Shown here one piece after another: positions 9,806 through 20,008 of a stretch of 21,645 nucleotides of DNA. The stretch's first letter is position 1. Each line of letters opens with the position of its first letter. Under the pieces are notes generated by a model. It did not search any database and had not been told where the DNA came from. It saw nothing but the letters and a program-made list of their open reading frames with translations. The position numbers and the translations under genes were made by a program. Location: the NCBI GenBank assembly GCA_004151065.3, contig NWUY0300031447.1:44107-65751 (forward strand), in the 5' to 3' direction. The stretch is from Larix sibirica (taxonomy: Eukaryota > Streptophyta > Pinopsida > Pinales > Pinaceae).

Positions 9806-10944
9806 GAAGATGAAGTCCATGAAATTCTTCATGCCTACCATAATGAACCTTGTGGTGGACATTATGCAACCAAGAGGACAACATACAAAGTTTTGCAAAC
9901 AAGATATTATTGGCCAACACTACACAAAGATGCAACAAATTATGTTTCAAGGTGTGATGACAGTCGGAGAATGGGAAAACCAACAAAAAGAGATGAGATG
10001 CTTCTCCATCCACAAGTGACCGTGGAATCGTTTTAGAAATGGGGAATGGATTTCATCGGATCTATTGATCCTCCATCAAACATGAAACACCATATACTAG
10101 TTTGACTGACTATTTGACTAAATGGGTGGAGGTCAAAGCATTGAGATTGGCAAATGAATAATCGATAGCAAAATTATTGACTGGAGAGATTTTCATCATA
10201 TTTGGGGTTCCTAAAGAACTTGTCACTGATAGGGGAGCCCAATTTACCTCAAATATGATAGAAGACATCCTAAGATAGAATAAAGTGAAGCATAGGCAGT
10301 CAACATCTTATCACCCACAGGAAAATGGCCTAGAAGAAGTGACCAACAGAGAAATAGAGAAAATATTAACAAAGTTAGTCTAGATTCATAGAAGATATTG
10401 GACCAACAGACTACATGAAGCAACATGGGCATACAACACCATATGGAAGACCAGCACATGCCTCACGCATTATGAATTGGTTTATGGAAAGAGAATCATG
10501 TTGCAAATTGAGTTTGAACTAAAGACATTACAAACAACAATAGATGTTAACATGGATCTATCAACAACATAGAATGAAATGTTACTAAAACTTGGCCAAT
10601 TGGATGAGATTAGATAATAAACCCTACATCATACATAGATCATCCAACATCAGAGGAAATCATGGCATGACAAGTACATTAGAACAAAAGATTTCAAAGA
10701 AGGAGACTGGGCCCTTCTCTATTATTCAAGATTTAAATATTTTAAATGAAAACTTAGGACCAGATGGTTGGGACCCTATCAGATTGACATCATATATGAT
10801 AATGGGTCAATGAGGATAACAACTATAGATGAATATCAAGTGCCAATGATGGTAAATGGGAACAAATTAAATCTTTATAAGAATCCCCTCACCAATAAAG
10901 AGTTCAATGAAACTCTAAAGGCAACAAAACTAAATTTGATATAG
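9806..10944 (+). pseudogene. Integrase domain of pol, Athila/TAT type without chromodomain (broken)
   Basis: In frame 2 from about 9809 the zinc-binding N-terminus reads ILHAYHNEPCGGHYATKRT and later YYWPTLHKDATNYVSRC. The expected last Cys of the H-H-C-C set is Ser (9962-9964). The catalytic core follows with WGMDFIG (Asp 10049-10051). Near 10100 reading shifts to frame 1 for TDYLTKWVEVKAL, then LVTDRGAQFTSN (Asp 10228-10230) and HPQENGLEEVTNREI (Glu near 10336), so the D-D-E triad survives. The C-terminus has GDWALLYYSRF and RWLGPYQI (GPY near 10771), ends NPLTNKEF and stops at 10942. In-frame stops occur near 10033, 10158, 10276, 10381, 10570, 10615 and 10729. Integrase would insert the DNA copy into the genome. 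No chromodomain follows the GPY module. Confidence 0.9.
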
Positions 10945-11518
10945 GGAAGTGTTATGGCCACATCATCCTCCCTACTTTTCTATTTCTCAGAGTAGAAAAG
11001 CATGCCCCCCTCAGCTAAATTTTGGTTCCTTGAGTACAACCTGAATTGATTTGTGAGTAACTACTGACTTGAAGGAATTATGATTTCTAGAGTGTTTGTT
11101 TATAACTCCATGATGATCTTTGTCAATCGTTATCTTCATCCTTGAATGAGTCATCCGAACTATCAATCCGATTACTTTACGCTCTACTGTCATCTTGATT
11201 TAATGCAACTATTTGAAATGCTAGTTTCATGATCATGTACTATGCACTTGAGCCCCCTGTATGCAATTCACAACCATTGCCTCCCAATCTTTGCTTGCGA
11301 CCTCGCATTCCAACTACACGGAAACAATCAAGCTGGAATAAGCCACTCTATGTCATGTTCTGGTGATTGTTCTCTAGGATCAGTCACATATTTTGAAAGG
11401 TTTTTTTAACGATCGTCAAGGCTTTCCATGAGGAAATCAACGCGCTTCGTAGCTTCATTCAAGTTGCGACCAACATGCCCGTGGACCATAGGTTTGATCC
11501 TCGTAACTTAGTCGTAGG
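10945..11518. other. Region 3' of pol, no recognisable LTR
   Basis: A polypurine tract and a 3' LTR are expected here. The run GCCCCCCTCAG at 11004 is pyrimidine-rich on this strand and does not suit. I found no sequence resembling the pre-primer-site DNA at 4900-5324. On the minus strand there is an uninterrupted frame 11011-11193 (60 codons) and the frame described separately at 11328-11489. The 3' LTR was either lost or lies outside, because the duplicated block begins at 11519. Confidence 0.5.
11328..11489 (-). other. Antisense reading frame downstream of gypsy pol, unrecognised
   Basis: Reading the minus strand from an ATG at 11489-11487, 53 codons run to a TGA at 11330-11328 with one internal TAA about halfway. 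The translation is protein-like: it starts MVHGHVGRNLNEATKRVDF and ends near EQSPEHDIEWLIPA. Further along the minus strand, in another frame, is an acidic stretch DSSDDSFKDEDND (about 11145). I do not recognise the family. Antisense open frames between pol and the 3' LTR have been described in some TAT-lineage plant retrotransposons (for example Grande), so an element-encoded origin is possible. That is inference, and chance is not excluded. Confidence 0.3.
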
Positions 11519-12437
11519 TGTATTTTCCTCAAATTAAGACTCTCTATCAACTTGGATCATCTTTATGCAATGTTTATCGTCCTCTGGTTGACTTAGAGCC
11601 ATTTTTTAGAGCAACTTGATCTTTGGATCGCTGTTGGGCATAAGGTGTATTGGGTGATCAAATGGCTTGGTTCGAGGATTAAAATCTTTTAAACAATGAT
11701 GTTTTGTGTCAACCCCTATTAACAGACTGGAATCCTATAAAACAAAGTAGTTGGGGAAGTTGTCAGAATTAATTTTGGGTGAGCCATTTTCAAGTATGCA
11801 ACCTCATCTTTCATTAAAAAAATGTTTATGCCCATAATTTTCAGGTTCTGTGAAAATGAAAATTCGGATAGTGAACTCGACCATCTTTGATGAGCTCATA
11901 ATTGCAAATCCAACGCAACTCATTCCAAACCCCGGAAGTGCCAAAATACCTACATTAATTCCCCGACAAACCTATCCCTCAGTACACTTCACTTATAAGG
12001 CTAATCCCTTTGCCAAGAAACTTGCCTTTCCATTACATTTGAAACCTTAGATAGCCATTCTAACATTCTCCAAAAGTTAAATGGTCTCCGCATTGGAGAA
12101 GCTCCTCTTGAATTATTAAATCCCAAAGTAGCTGCAATTTAAAATAAGAAAAAATGGAAATAATGATTAAAAATGGAGATGATTAACGAAAAGAAAAAAT
12201 AAACAAAATATAAATATTATATATCTTTATTTTGCCGAAGGCGTTTTTTAAGAGAGCACAAGATGCAATCATTGAGCAATTATATAGGCTTCCACCAAGT
12301 TATTGATTTCTTTTTTCTAATTCCGTCTTTGGGAATAATATGATCATAGTTTTTTTTAATTAAAGAGAAGAGGGCACAATGAATTTACTCTAATTTCTAA
12401 TTTATGTGCATCATAGATATTGCCAAATTTTTTTTTA
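11519..12437. other. Left repeat copy: non-coding leader, nothing recognised
   Basis: No domain can be named. A plus-strand frame 11850-12050 (66 codons) lacks any signature and reappears unchanged at 17186-17386 because it is in the duplicated block. It could be the untranslated or gag end of the copia element that follows, but no gag or zinc-knuckle motif is visible. Confidence 0.5.
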
Positions 12438-13680
12438 ATCTTTATTAAGGATTTTAGGAAATTCTAGATATATTTTATAAGGTGAAAGAGGGTGTATTAC
12501 AGTTTTTAAAGAAATTTGTGGCTATAGTGGAAAAATATAGAAAAAAGGTGAAGATCTTAATAAGAGACAATGGGAGGAAATATTTTTCTAAATAATTTTT
12601 TTTTTCAAATGCATGTTATTATAAAGCAAAAGTTGGGGACTGTCTTAAAGAGAGTAAGGTCAATTATGGTTGGTATAAATATTAGCAATGGGTTTTGGGT
12701 AGAGCCAATTGCAAGAACAATATATATATTGAATAGGTCTCCTTACTTTGTCTTAGGGGATAAAACTATGGAAAATGAATGGAATGAGAGAAAGTCTTAT
12801 GTTGGACACCTAAGGGTGTTTGGATGTGAGATATGCATACACATTCAAAGGAGAACAAAAATTTATTGGATATGAAGTTGTCTATGAAGCATATGTTTCT
12901 TGGGTATACAGATGGACTAAAGGTCTATAGGTTGTGGATTCCTTCTAGACACAAGAATGTGCAAAGTTGTGATGTAATAATCAAGGACAATTTAGAATAT
13001 TTGGTATATAACATGAAATAAAAACATGAAAGGTAATCTTTTAAGGACAACTTGATGTCAAAAGACATTGGTAAGAATTCAATGAAGAAAATTAGCACAA
13101 AAAAACGAATGTGAATATAGACATGTGCAAGAACTAGTAGCACCAAAAATCTTAAGAAACAATATAAAAATTAACTTAGTGTAGTGATCAATCTGACCCA
13201 AAGCCAAGGAGGAGCCCATGGCAAAGAAAAATTCCCTAAAAATATGGTTACTCTTATGAGGATTTTTCCTACATTGTTTATGTTGATGAAGAAGAAAATA
13301 ATAGTGTTGAGGAAGCTGTCACTGGTAATGGAATTCGTCTTTAGAGGGATAAAATAGAAGTGGAGCTAAATGCTTTGAGAAGAACAATACTTCACGTTTA
13401 CATGAATGATCTACTAGAAGAAAGAAAATAGGTTGTAAATAGGCATTGGAAGAGAAATTTATGGCCAATGGGAGTGTTGAATGATACAAGGCCAAGTTGG
13501 TAGCTAAAATAGTACTCATAAATGGAGGGAGTAAATTATCAAGAAACTCTTTATAGAAACTAAAATAAATTCTATTAAGATGCTAGCGTTGGCAACAAAA
13601 AAGTATTTGGAGGATGACTAATGGATTCTAACATTATTGCATGGAAATATTGAAAATTATATATATGGAGAATATAAAAT
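12438..13680 (+). pseudogene. Ty1/copia integrase-reverse transcriptase relic (left copy)
   Basis: The relic starts with FIKDF..F.IYFI at about 12440, the copia integrase core entry. Then come LQFLKKFVAIVEKY and VKILIRDNGRKYFSK (12510-12590), the second catalytic Asp region. The segment GFWVEPIARTIYILNRSP and HLRVFGCEICIHI (12690-12840) is diagnostic of copia, as is MFLGYTDGLKVYRLW (12890-12935) after a frame change near 12845. The conserved block carrying the third catalytic residue (around PQQNG in relatives) is absent at about 12640, a small deletion. RT entry survives as FMANGSVE and YKAKLVAK (about 13450-13508), with stops where relatives have Trp and Arg, then LALATKKYLE and LLHGNIENYIYG (to about 13675). 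The rest of RT and RNase H is missing. Dead element. Confidence 0.85.
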
Positions 13681-14419
13681 AATATATATATGATTAATCT
13701 TGTAATGCCCCATTGTGACTAGACTTAAACAGTCAAAGTAATCAATATTAAAAAATGTTTTGGAGGGATAGATGTGATAACTGTATATTGTTGTGTAAAG
13801 ATGAATATATGTGATCGGAGTAAGCTAATCTCTGACAATTTGCACCTTCTCCGACGATGGATAAACTGTTGAAATCACAATTTCAATTGTTGGGATTGCA
13901 GGAATGGATTCAATATCCTTGATTACCCCTGGGGTACCCCGATTATTCAATTCAACAATCGAAAACTGTCATTTCAACAATTTTAGCTGAATTTTGACCG
14001 GAAAACTCGTTGGATTCTGGGTGCAAATCGTCTAGAGTTTACTCACGCCTATGTGATCTAGAACATTGATTTAGATAACTATATACTATTGTGGGATGAG
14101 AAATGTTGTAAACATCGATTTAATATAACTTCATTGATAATTATTGTATGCACCTTCTCATGATCTATGTTTGGGGAATTCTTGGATAATGTGAATATGA
14201 GGTATGTGATTATGAAGTATGTTAATTTATATGACCCATGAGTAAATTGATATATGTACTAAAATATCCTTCTAAAATATCAGCTTGATATTAACTTTGG
14301 GATGAAGTTTCATGAAAGGGGGTTGTATGTAGTGCCTCGCTTTCGCTTTAGACATGACTATTATTACTATTATATTATTTAAGGGTATTCAGTGACGAAT
14401 GACCTAGCTATATGTCAAA
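13681..14419. other. AT-rich non-coding stretch with two LTR-start-like motifs
   Basis: TGTAATGCCCCATTG at 13701 resembles the TGTAA.RCCC start common in plant gypsy LTRs. GAAAGGGGG at 14314-14322, followed by TGTAGTGCCTCGC at 14328, resembles a polypurine tract plus LTR start. Neither has a matching partner or an internal region in the right place. No coding motif is visible. I list these as candidates only. Confidence 0.3.
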
Positions 14420-14672
14420 TACTTTCTTCATCTACTGGTGATAGTATTTAGACCGACCTTTCATACACCTGATATCTTTGTTCCTGTACCTCCACCAGCT
14501 GATTTACCCTCCTTTTTATCTTGTCTGGCTTTGCTACCATGTTTTGCAACAGCTTCATTACTGGAAATTCTAGCTGAATGAGTCACACCACTTCTAAACC
14601 ATACCCCAGTTGGAAAGATTTCTTTCCCGTAACTCTTTTGGTGTTAATCATGTCTGCCCACAACGCATATCT
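14420..14672 (-). pseudogene. Ty3/gypsy integrase C-terminal fragment, minus strand (left copy)
   Basis: Reading the minus strand from 14672, 74 codons are open with one TGA. The translation has RYALWADMINTKRVTGK and FQLGYGLEVV, the A.WA.....K..TG.SPF.L.YG block at the end of gypsy integrase cores. It continues LIQLEFPVMKLLQNM and KRRVNQLVEVQEQRYQVYERS, the helix that follows. Stops close both ends: TAA near 14448, and no homologous sequence above 14672. This lineage differs from the plus-strand element at 5325-10944. It is an isolated fragment of about 250 bases, cut off on both sides, with no catalytic residue included. Confidence 0.75.
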
Positions 14673-14985
14673 AAAATGAGAGTCCCGATGAATAAATTGA
14701 ATGTTTAAAGCTATCTGTAATGAAATTACGAAATGCTGATTTGATGATCATCAAATGTTTATGTTGCCATGAGATTATGAAATGATGGTTAAATAAATAC
14801 AGTTATGTTATGTACAACATATACTTTTGACGGGATGTCAAGTGTGACAAGGAAAGACAGGTACATGCAACACAAGGTTGCGACAATATTACGTAGACTT
14901 TAGATTGAGTAAAGTATCTAGGACATGTAATGTTAACCTGATGTAAATTGATATATTATGTTTTTTCTTAGAATGAGTTGATGTG
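14673..14985. other. Right end of left repeat copy, nothing recognised
   Basis: There is no further integrase sequence upstream, in minus-strand terms, of the fragment. The exact repeat ends at 14985, where the two copies begin to differ. Confidence 0.5.
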
Positions 14986-15831
14986 TGTGGTGTTTTCATG
15001 TGTATTAACATGATCACGATTGATAACTTGTCCATATTAGGTAATGGGGATGAATGGGAAGAAATGAAGTAAGACTAGCGATTACTCCATGCAATGAGTT
15101 GGAAAAAACTGAGAGAGGATTTTTCTCGTTAGATGCATTTTTCCAAGAGGGTAGGATGGGGATTTGGTCATTCATTAGTATTAGATTGCGGGGCACAAAA
15201 TAAGGACTTGGCCTTGTTCCTTAGGAACCATGAGTCTCTCAGCAGGGTCGACCGAACTGAGTTAATGAGGTCTCATTCGTCGCATTAGTCCCCACCATGG
15301 AAGAGAGATACTTGAAGGGAATGCGGGTAGTATGGAACCCTTTATATGCCCGTTGTAATGCAATGTGATAATAAAAGTAAAAATACTAAGGTGGGCAAGA
15401 ATGTGTAATTTAAAAGATTTAGAAAAAGTTTTAAACAAATTATGAGCAAATAGGAATGTCATAATTTATTCATTGTAAATAGAAATTAACTTGTGAATAA
15501 AGAAAAGAAAGGAATTGAATTATTTCTAGAGTTGGTAAACAACATGCACACACACAAAAATAGGAGAAATTGAGGGAATCATCTGAGAGATATGAATTAG
15601 TGAGCAAAGTGACATTTGGAAGGGTGGATATTAAAAGAAAAAGTAAATTGATAATTCTTAATTATGCATGTGTGATATGCATGGAACGTTTCAAAAATCT
15701 ATAAAGAGAAGGAGAGAGCATGAGGATCTCATCTCTTTTTCCCTATTGTTCAATGGCATAGATGACTCACGAGAGTTTGGTTCATCATTGTATGAACATG
15801 GTTGGGATCCCTTTAGTGAGATATACATAAG
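14986..15831. repeat. Diverged repeat, left member (homologous to 20322-21225)
   Basis: After the exact block, sequence similarity to the right copy continues at a clearly lower level, roughly four bases in five by eye, with indels. Shared landmarks are ACTAGCGATTACTCCATGCA (about 15075), CCATGAGTCTCTCAG (about 15228), GAATTAATGAGGTCTC-like text (about 15260), ATGCACACACACAAAAATAG (about 15544) and AATTCTTAATTATGCATGTG (about 15653). No protein motif is convincing on either strand. This is most likely non-coding retrotransposon sequence (LTR or leader) of a repeat family. Confidence 0.75.
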
Positions 15832-16853
15832 TTTCCATTCAATTAATTTTTGATCCGGTGCCATACATAACATTTAAAAAATGTTGTTATGAATCATTTG
15901 ATGCAAATATTTCCATTCAAATTCATTTTCAATCTGGTGACCTAGATTGCTTCAAAAAGAATAATTATGGGTAATCGTTTACAAACACCACTCGATTCGA
16001 GTATTGTGTTGGAGATTCTTTCAACTGAGTCATTTGAATGAGTCTTATTATGGATCCATATGTTGAATCATTTTTTTATTGTAAAATTTATTTCACGTAG
16101 ATTTGGGACCAATCTCAATAAATCCCCATGATTGATTTGATCTAGTTAGGTAGAGAGTGAATCTACTGTCATGGTTGATTTTCTAGCATGTAGATGAATA
16201 TTGACTTGGATCTATTGAGTTGGTGGGAGCATGGTTCAATTGACATCCATCCAAATTGAGAAATCAAAAGTGTGACACCCTATTTATTTTTAAATAAGTG
16301 ACATTCTTCTATCCTCTTGTTGTTTTTCTATAACAATTTGACAATGAATGAGTTTAAAGTTCATGGGAATTTATGCTCCGATGCAAGATTATAATGTACT
16401 AGTTTTAGTTTTCCCGTGTAAGATCAATAAGCAAAAATAGTTTCACTTCAAGAAATCTATCGAGTTAAATGTCAGTGTGAAGCTTCCATGCAATAAATTT
16501 GAAATCCAATTGTGCCAAAACCAAATAAATTGATCTCCAACTTTAGTGTACTCATGATACTCGTATGTTTTTCCAACCCTGTACACATAAATCATGATCC
16601 TTTTCCACTTGGAAGTAGGTTGATAGCAAGGATTAGTTAATTTTTGTGTCATTAATTACTAATCTGTGTTTACTGCCAAGAAGACTATCATGCGTTTGAA
16701 AATTATACTAATACTTGAATCAAACAATGTTTGGGTAAGAACTGAGGTTAACAATCCATAATGAGACTGAGAATTTGGGGCATATGTGAGTAAACATAAG
16801 TTAACAAATTAATTTTTATGTGTATTTTTTTTCAGCGGAAAAATCACCTTCCT
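15832..16853. other. Non-coding stretch left of the gap, nothing recognised
   Basis: No domain is recognised. TGTGACACCC at 16271, followed by a near-palindrome CTATTTATTTTTAAATAAG (16280-16298) and a second GTGACA, has an LTR-terminus look but no partner. A minus-strand frame 16443-16652 has no signature. The sequence ends at the single N. Confidence 0.5.
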
Positions 16854-16854
16854 N
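16854..16854. other. Single ambiguous base (N), probable contig join
   Basis: The only N in the window lies exactly one base before the right copy of the 3467-bp repeat. A one-base N between unrelated left flank and a sequence that duplicates upstream DNA suggests a scaffold join of unknown gap size, not an uncertain base call. Confidence 0.75.
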
Positions 16855-17773
16855 TGTATTTTCCTCAAATTAAGACTCTCTATCAACTTGGATCATCTTT
16901 ATGCAATGTTTATCGTCCTCTGGTTGACTTAGAGCCATTTTTTAGAGCAACTTGATCTTTGGATCGCTGTTGGGCATAAGGTGTATTGGGTGATCAAATG
17001 GCTTGGTTCGAGGATTAAAATCTTTTAAACAATGATGTTTTGTGTCAACCCCTATTAACAGACTGGAATCCTATAAAACAAAGTAGTTGGGGAAGTTGTC
17101 AGAATTAATTTTGGGTGAGCCATTTTCAAGTATGCAACCTCATCTTTCATTAAAAAAATGTTTATGCCCATAATTTTCAGGTTCTGTGAAAATGAAAATT
17201 CGGATAGTGAACTCGACCATCTTTGATGAGCTCATAATTGCAAATCCAACGCAACTCATTCCAAACCCCGGAAGTGCCAAAATACCTACATTAATTCCCC
17301 GACAAACCTATCCCTCAGTACACTTCACTTATAAGGCTAATCCCTTTGCCAAGAAACTTGCCTTTCCATTACATTTGAAACCTTAGATAGCCATTCTAAC
17401 ATTCTCCAAAAGTTAAATGGTCTCCGCATTGGAGAAGCTCCTCTTGAATTATTAAATCCCAAAGTAGCTGCAATTTAAAATAAGAAAAAATGGAAATAAT
17501 GATTAAAAATGGAGATGATTAACGAAAAGAAAAAATAAACAAAATATAAATATTATATATCTTTATTTTGCCGAAGGCGTTTTTTAAGAGAGCACAAGAT
17601 GCAATCATTGAGCAATTATATAGGCTTCCACCAAGTTATTGATTTCTTTTTTCTAATTCCGTCTTTGGGAATAATATGATCATAGTTTTTTTTAATTAAA
17701 GAGAAGAGGGCACAATGAATTTACTCTAATTTCTAATTTATGTGCATCATAGATATTGCCAAATTTTTTTTTA
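16855..17773. other. Right repeat copy: non-coding leader, nothing recognised
   Basis: Same content as 11519-12437, including the unsupported 66-codon frame (17186-17386). Confidence 0.5.
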
Positions 17774-19016
17774 ATCTTTATTAAGGATTTTAGGAAATTC
17801 TAGATATATTTTATAAGGTGAAAGAGGGTGTATTACAGTTTTTAAAGAAATTTGTGGCTATAGTGGAAAAATATAGAAAAAAGGTGAAGATCTTAATAAG
17901 AGACAATGGGAGGAAATATTTTTCTAAATAATTTTTTTTTTCAAATGCATGTTATTATAAAGCAAAAGTTGGGGACTGTCTTAAAGAGAGTAAGGTCAAT
18001 TATGGTTGGTATAAATATTAGCAATGGGTTTTGGGTAGAGCCAATTGCAAGAACAATATATATATTGAATAGGTCTCCTTACTTTGTCTTAGGGGATAAA
18101 ACTATGGAAAATGAATGGAATGAGAGAAAGTCTTATGTTGGACACCTAAGGGTGTTTGGATGTGAGATATGCATACACATTCAAAGGAGAACAAAAATTT
18201 ATTGGATATGAAGTTGTCTATGAAGCATATGTTTCTTGGGTATACAGATGGACTAAAGGTCTATAGGTTGTGGATTCCTTCTAGACACAAGAATGTGCAA
18301 AGTTGTGATGTAATAATCAAGGACAATTTAGAATATTTGGTATATAACATGAAATAAAAACATGAAAGGTAATCTTTTAAGGACAACTTGATGTCAAAAG
18401 ACATTGGTAAGAATTCAATGAAGAAAATTAGCACAAAAAAACGAATGTGAATATAGACATGTGCAAGAACTAGTAGCACCAAAAATCTTAAGAAACAATA
18501 TAAAAATTAACTTAGTGTAGTGATCAATCTGACCCAAAGCCAAGGAGGAGCCCATGGCAAAGAAAAATTCCCTAAAAATATGGTTACTCTTATGAGGATT
18601 TTTCCTACATTGTTTATGTTGATGAAGAAGAAAATAATAGTGTTGAGGAAGCTGTCACTGGTAATGGAATTCGTCTTTAGAGGGATAAAATAGAAGTGGA
18701 GCTAAATGCTTTGAGAAGAACAATACTTCACGTTTACATGAATGATCTACTAGAAGAAAGAAAATAGGTTGTAAATAGGCATTGGAAGAGAAATTTATGG
18801 CCAATGGGAGTGTTGAATGATACAAGGCCAAGTTGGTAGCTAAAATAGTACTCATAAATGGAGGGAGTAAATTATCAAGAAACTCTTTATAGAAACTAAA
18901 ATAAATTCTATTAAGATGCTAGCGTTGGCAACAAAAAAGTATTTGGAGGATGACTAATGGATTCTAACATTATTGCATGGAAATATTGAAAATTATATAT
19001 ATGGAGAATATAAAAT
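17774..19016 (+). pseudogene. Ty1/copia integrase-reverse transcriptase relic (right copy)
   Basis: The sequence is identical to the left relic at +5336. The integrase landmark ILNRSP lies near 18068, HLRVFGCE near 18144, MFLGYTDGLKVYRLW near 18226-18271 and the RT fragment YKAKLVAK near 18820. The same stops, the same frame change near 18181 and the same missing block near 17976 are all present. Shared lesions show the decay happened before the two copies separated, or that they are one locus represented twice. Confidence 0.85.
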
Positions 19017-19755
19017 AATATATATATGATTAATCTTGTAATGCCCCATTGTGACTAGACTTAAACAGTCAAAGTAATCAATATTAAAAAATGTTTTGGA
19101 GGGATAGATGTGATAACTGTATATTGTTGTGTAAAGATGAATATATGTGATCGGAGTAAGCTAATCTCTGACAATTTGCACCTTCTCCGACGATGGATAA
19201 ACTGTTGAAATCACAATTTCAATTGTTGGGATTGCAGGAATGGATTCAATATCCTTGATTACCCCTGGGGTACCCCGATTATTCAATTCAACAATCGAAA
19301 ACTGTCATTTCAACAATTTTAGCTGAATTTTGACCGGAAAACTCGTTGGATTCTGGGTGCAAATCGTCTAGAGTTTACTCACGCCTATGTGATCTAGAAC
19401 ATTGATTTAGATAACTATATACTATTGTGGGATGAGAAATGTTGTAAACATCGATTTAATATAACTTCATTGATAATTATTGTATGCACCTTCTCATGAT
19501 CTATGTTTGGGGAATTCTTGGATAATGTGAATATGAGGTATGTGATTATGAAGTATGTTAATTTATATGACCCATGAGTAAATTGATATATGTACTAAAA
19601 TATCCTTCTAAAATATCAGCTTGATATTAACTTTGGGATGAAGTTTCATGAAAGGGGGTTGTATGTAGTGCCTCGCTTTCGCTTTAGACATGACTATTAT
19701 TACTATTATATTATTTAAGGGTATTCAGTGACGAATGACCTAGCTATATGTCAAA
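19017..19755. other. Right copy of the AT-rich stretch with LTR-start-like motifs
   Basis: Identical to 13681-14419. The TGTAATGCCCC motif is at 19037, and the GAAAGGGGG plus TGTAGTGCC motifs are at 19650 and 19664. There is no additional evidence for real LTR ends. Confidence 0.3.
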
Positions 19756-20008
19756 TACTTTCTTCATCTACTGGTGATAGTATTTAGACCGACCTTTCAT
19801 ACACCTGATATCTTTGTTCCTGTACCTCCACCAGCTGATTTACCCTCCTTTTTATCTTGTCTGGCTTTGCTACCATGTTTTGCAACAGCTTCATTACTGG
19901 AAATTCTAGCTGAATGAGTCACACCACTTCTAAACCATACCCCAGTTGGAAAGATTTCTTTCCCGTAACTCTTTTGGTGTTAATCATGTCTGCCCACAAC
20001 GCATATCT
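19756..20008 (-). pseudogene. Ty3/gypsy integrase C-terminal fragment, minus strand (right copy)
   Basis: Identical to 14420-14672, with the same in-frame TGA after the FQLGYGLEVV segment and the same truncation at both ends. Confidence 0.75.

Larger units (their letters stand above)
5325..10944 (+). mobile_element. Degenerate Athila/TAT-type Ty3/gypsy retrotransposon, internal region
   Basis: The order primer site, gag, protease, reverse transcriptase, RNase H, integrase is that of Ty3/gypsy, because integrase comes last. Several points place it nearer Athila/TAT than the chromoviruses: a primer site resembling tRNA-Asp, a protease active site of DLGA type, an RT box resembling Athila's Y.DDF.VYG, and an integrase that ends with a GPY module and no chromodomain. 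Coding runs through frames 2 and 1 with at least four frame changes and more than a dozen stops. RT, RNase H, integrase and both gag knuckles each have at least one lost key residue. It cannot encode a functional product. No 3' LTR was found, so the true end is unknown. Confidence 0.85.
11519..14985. repeat. Left copy of a 3467-bp identical direct repeat
   Basis: From TGTATTTTCCTCAAATTAAG at 11519 to ATGAGTTGATGTG at 14985, every line I compared matches the sequence at +5336 without a difference. The block holds an unrecognised leader, a copia relic, AT-rich DNA and a minus-strand gypsy integrase piece. The right copy is 16855-20321. Perfect identity in DNA this decayed implies either a very recent event or the same DNA entered twice in an assembly. 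Confidence 0.93.

Noticed and set aside
9747-10019. 90-codon plus-strand open frame across the start of integrase
   Set aside because: It is a shadow frame. The conserved integrase zinc-binding and core motifs are in frame 2 of the same DNA.
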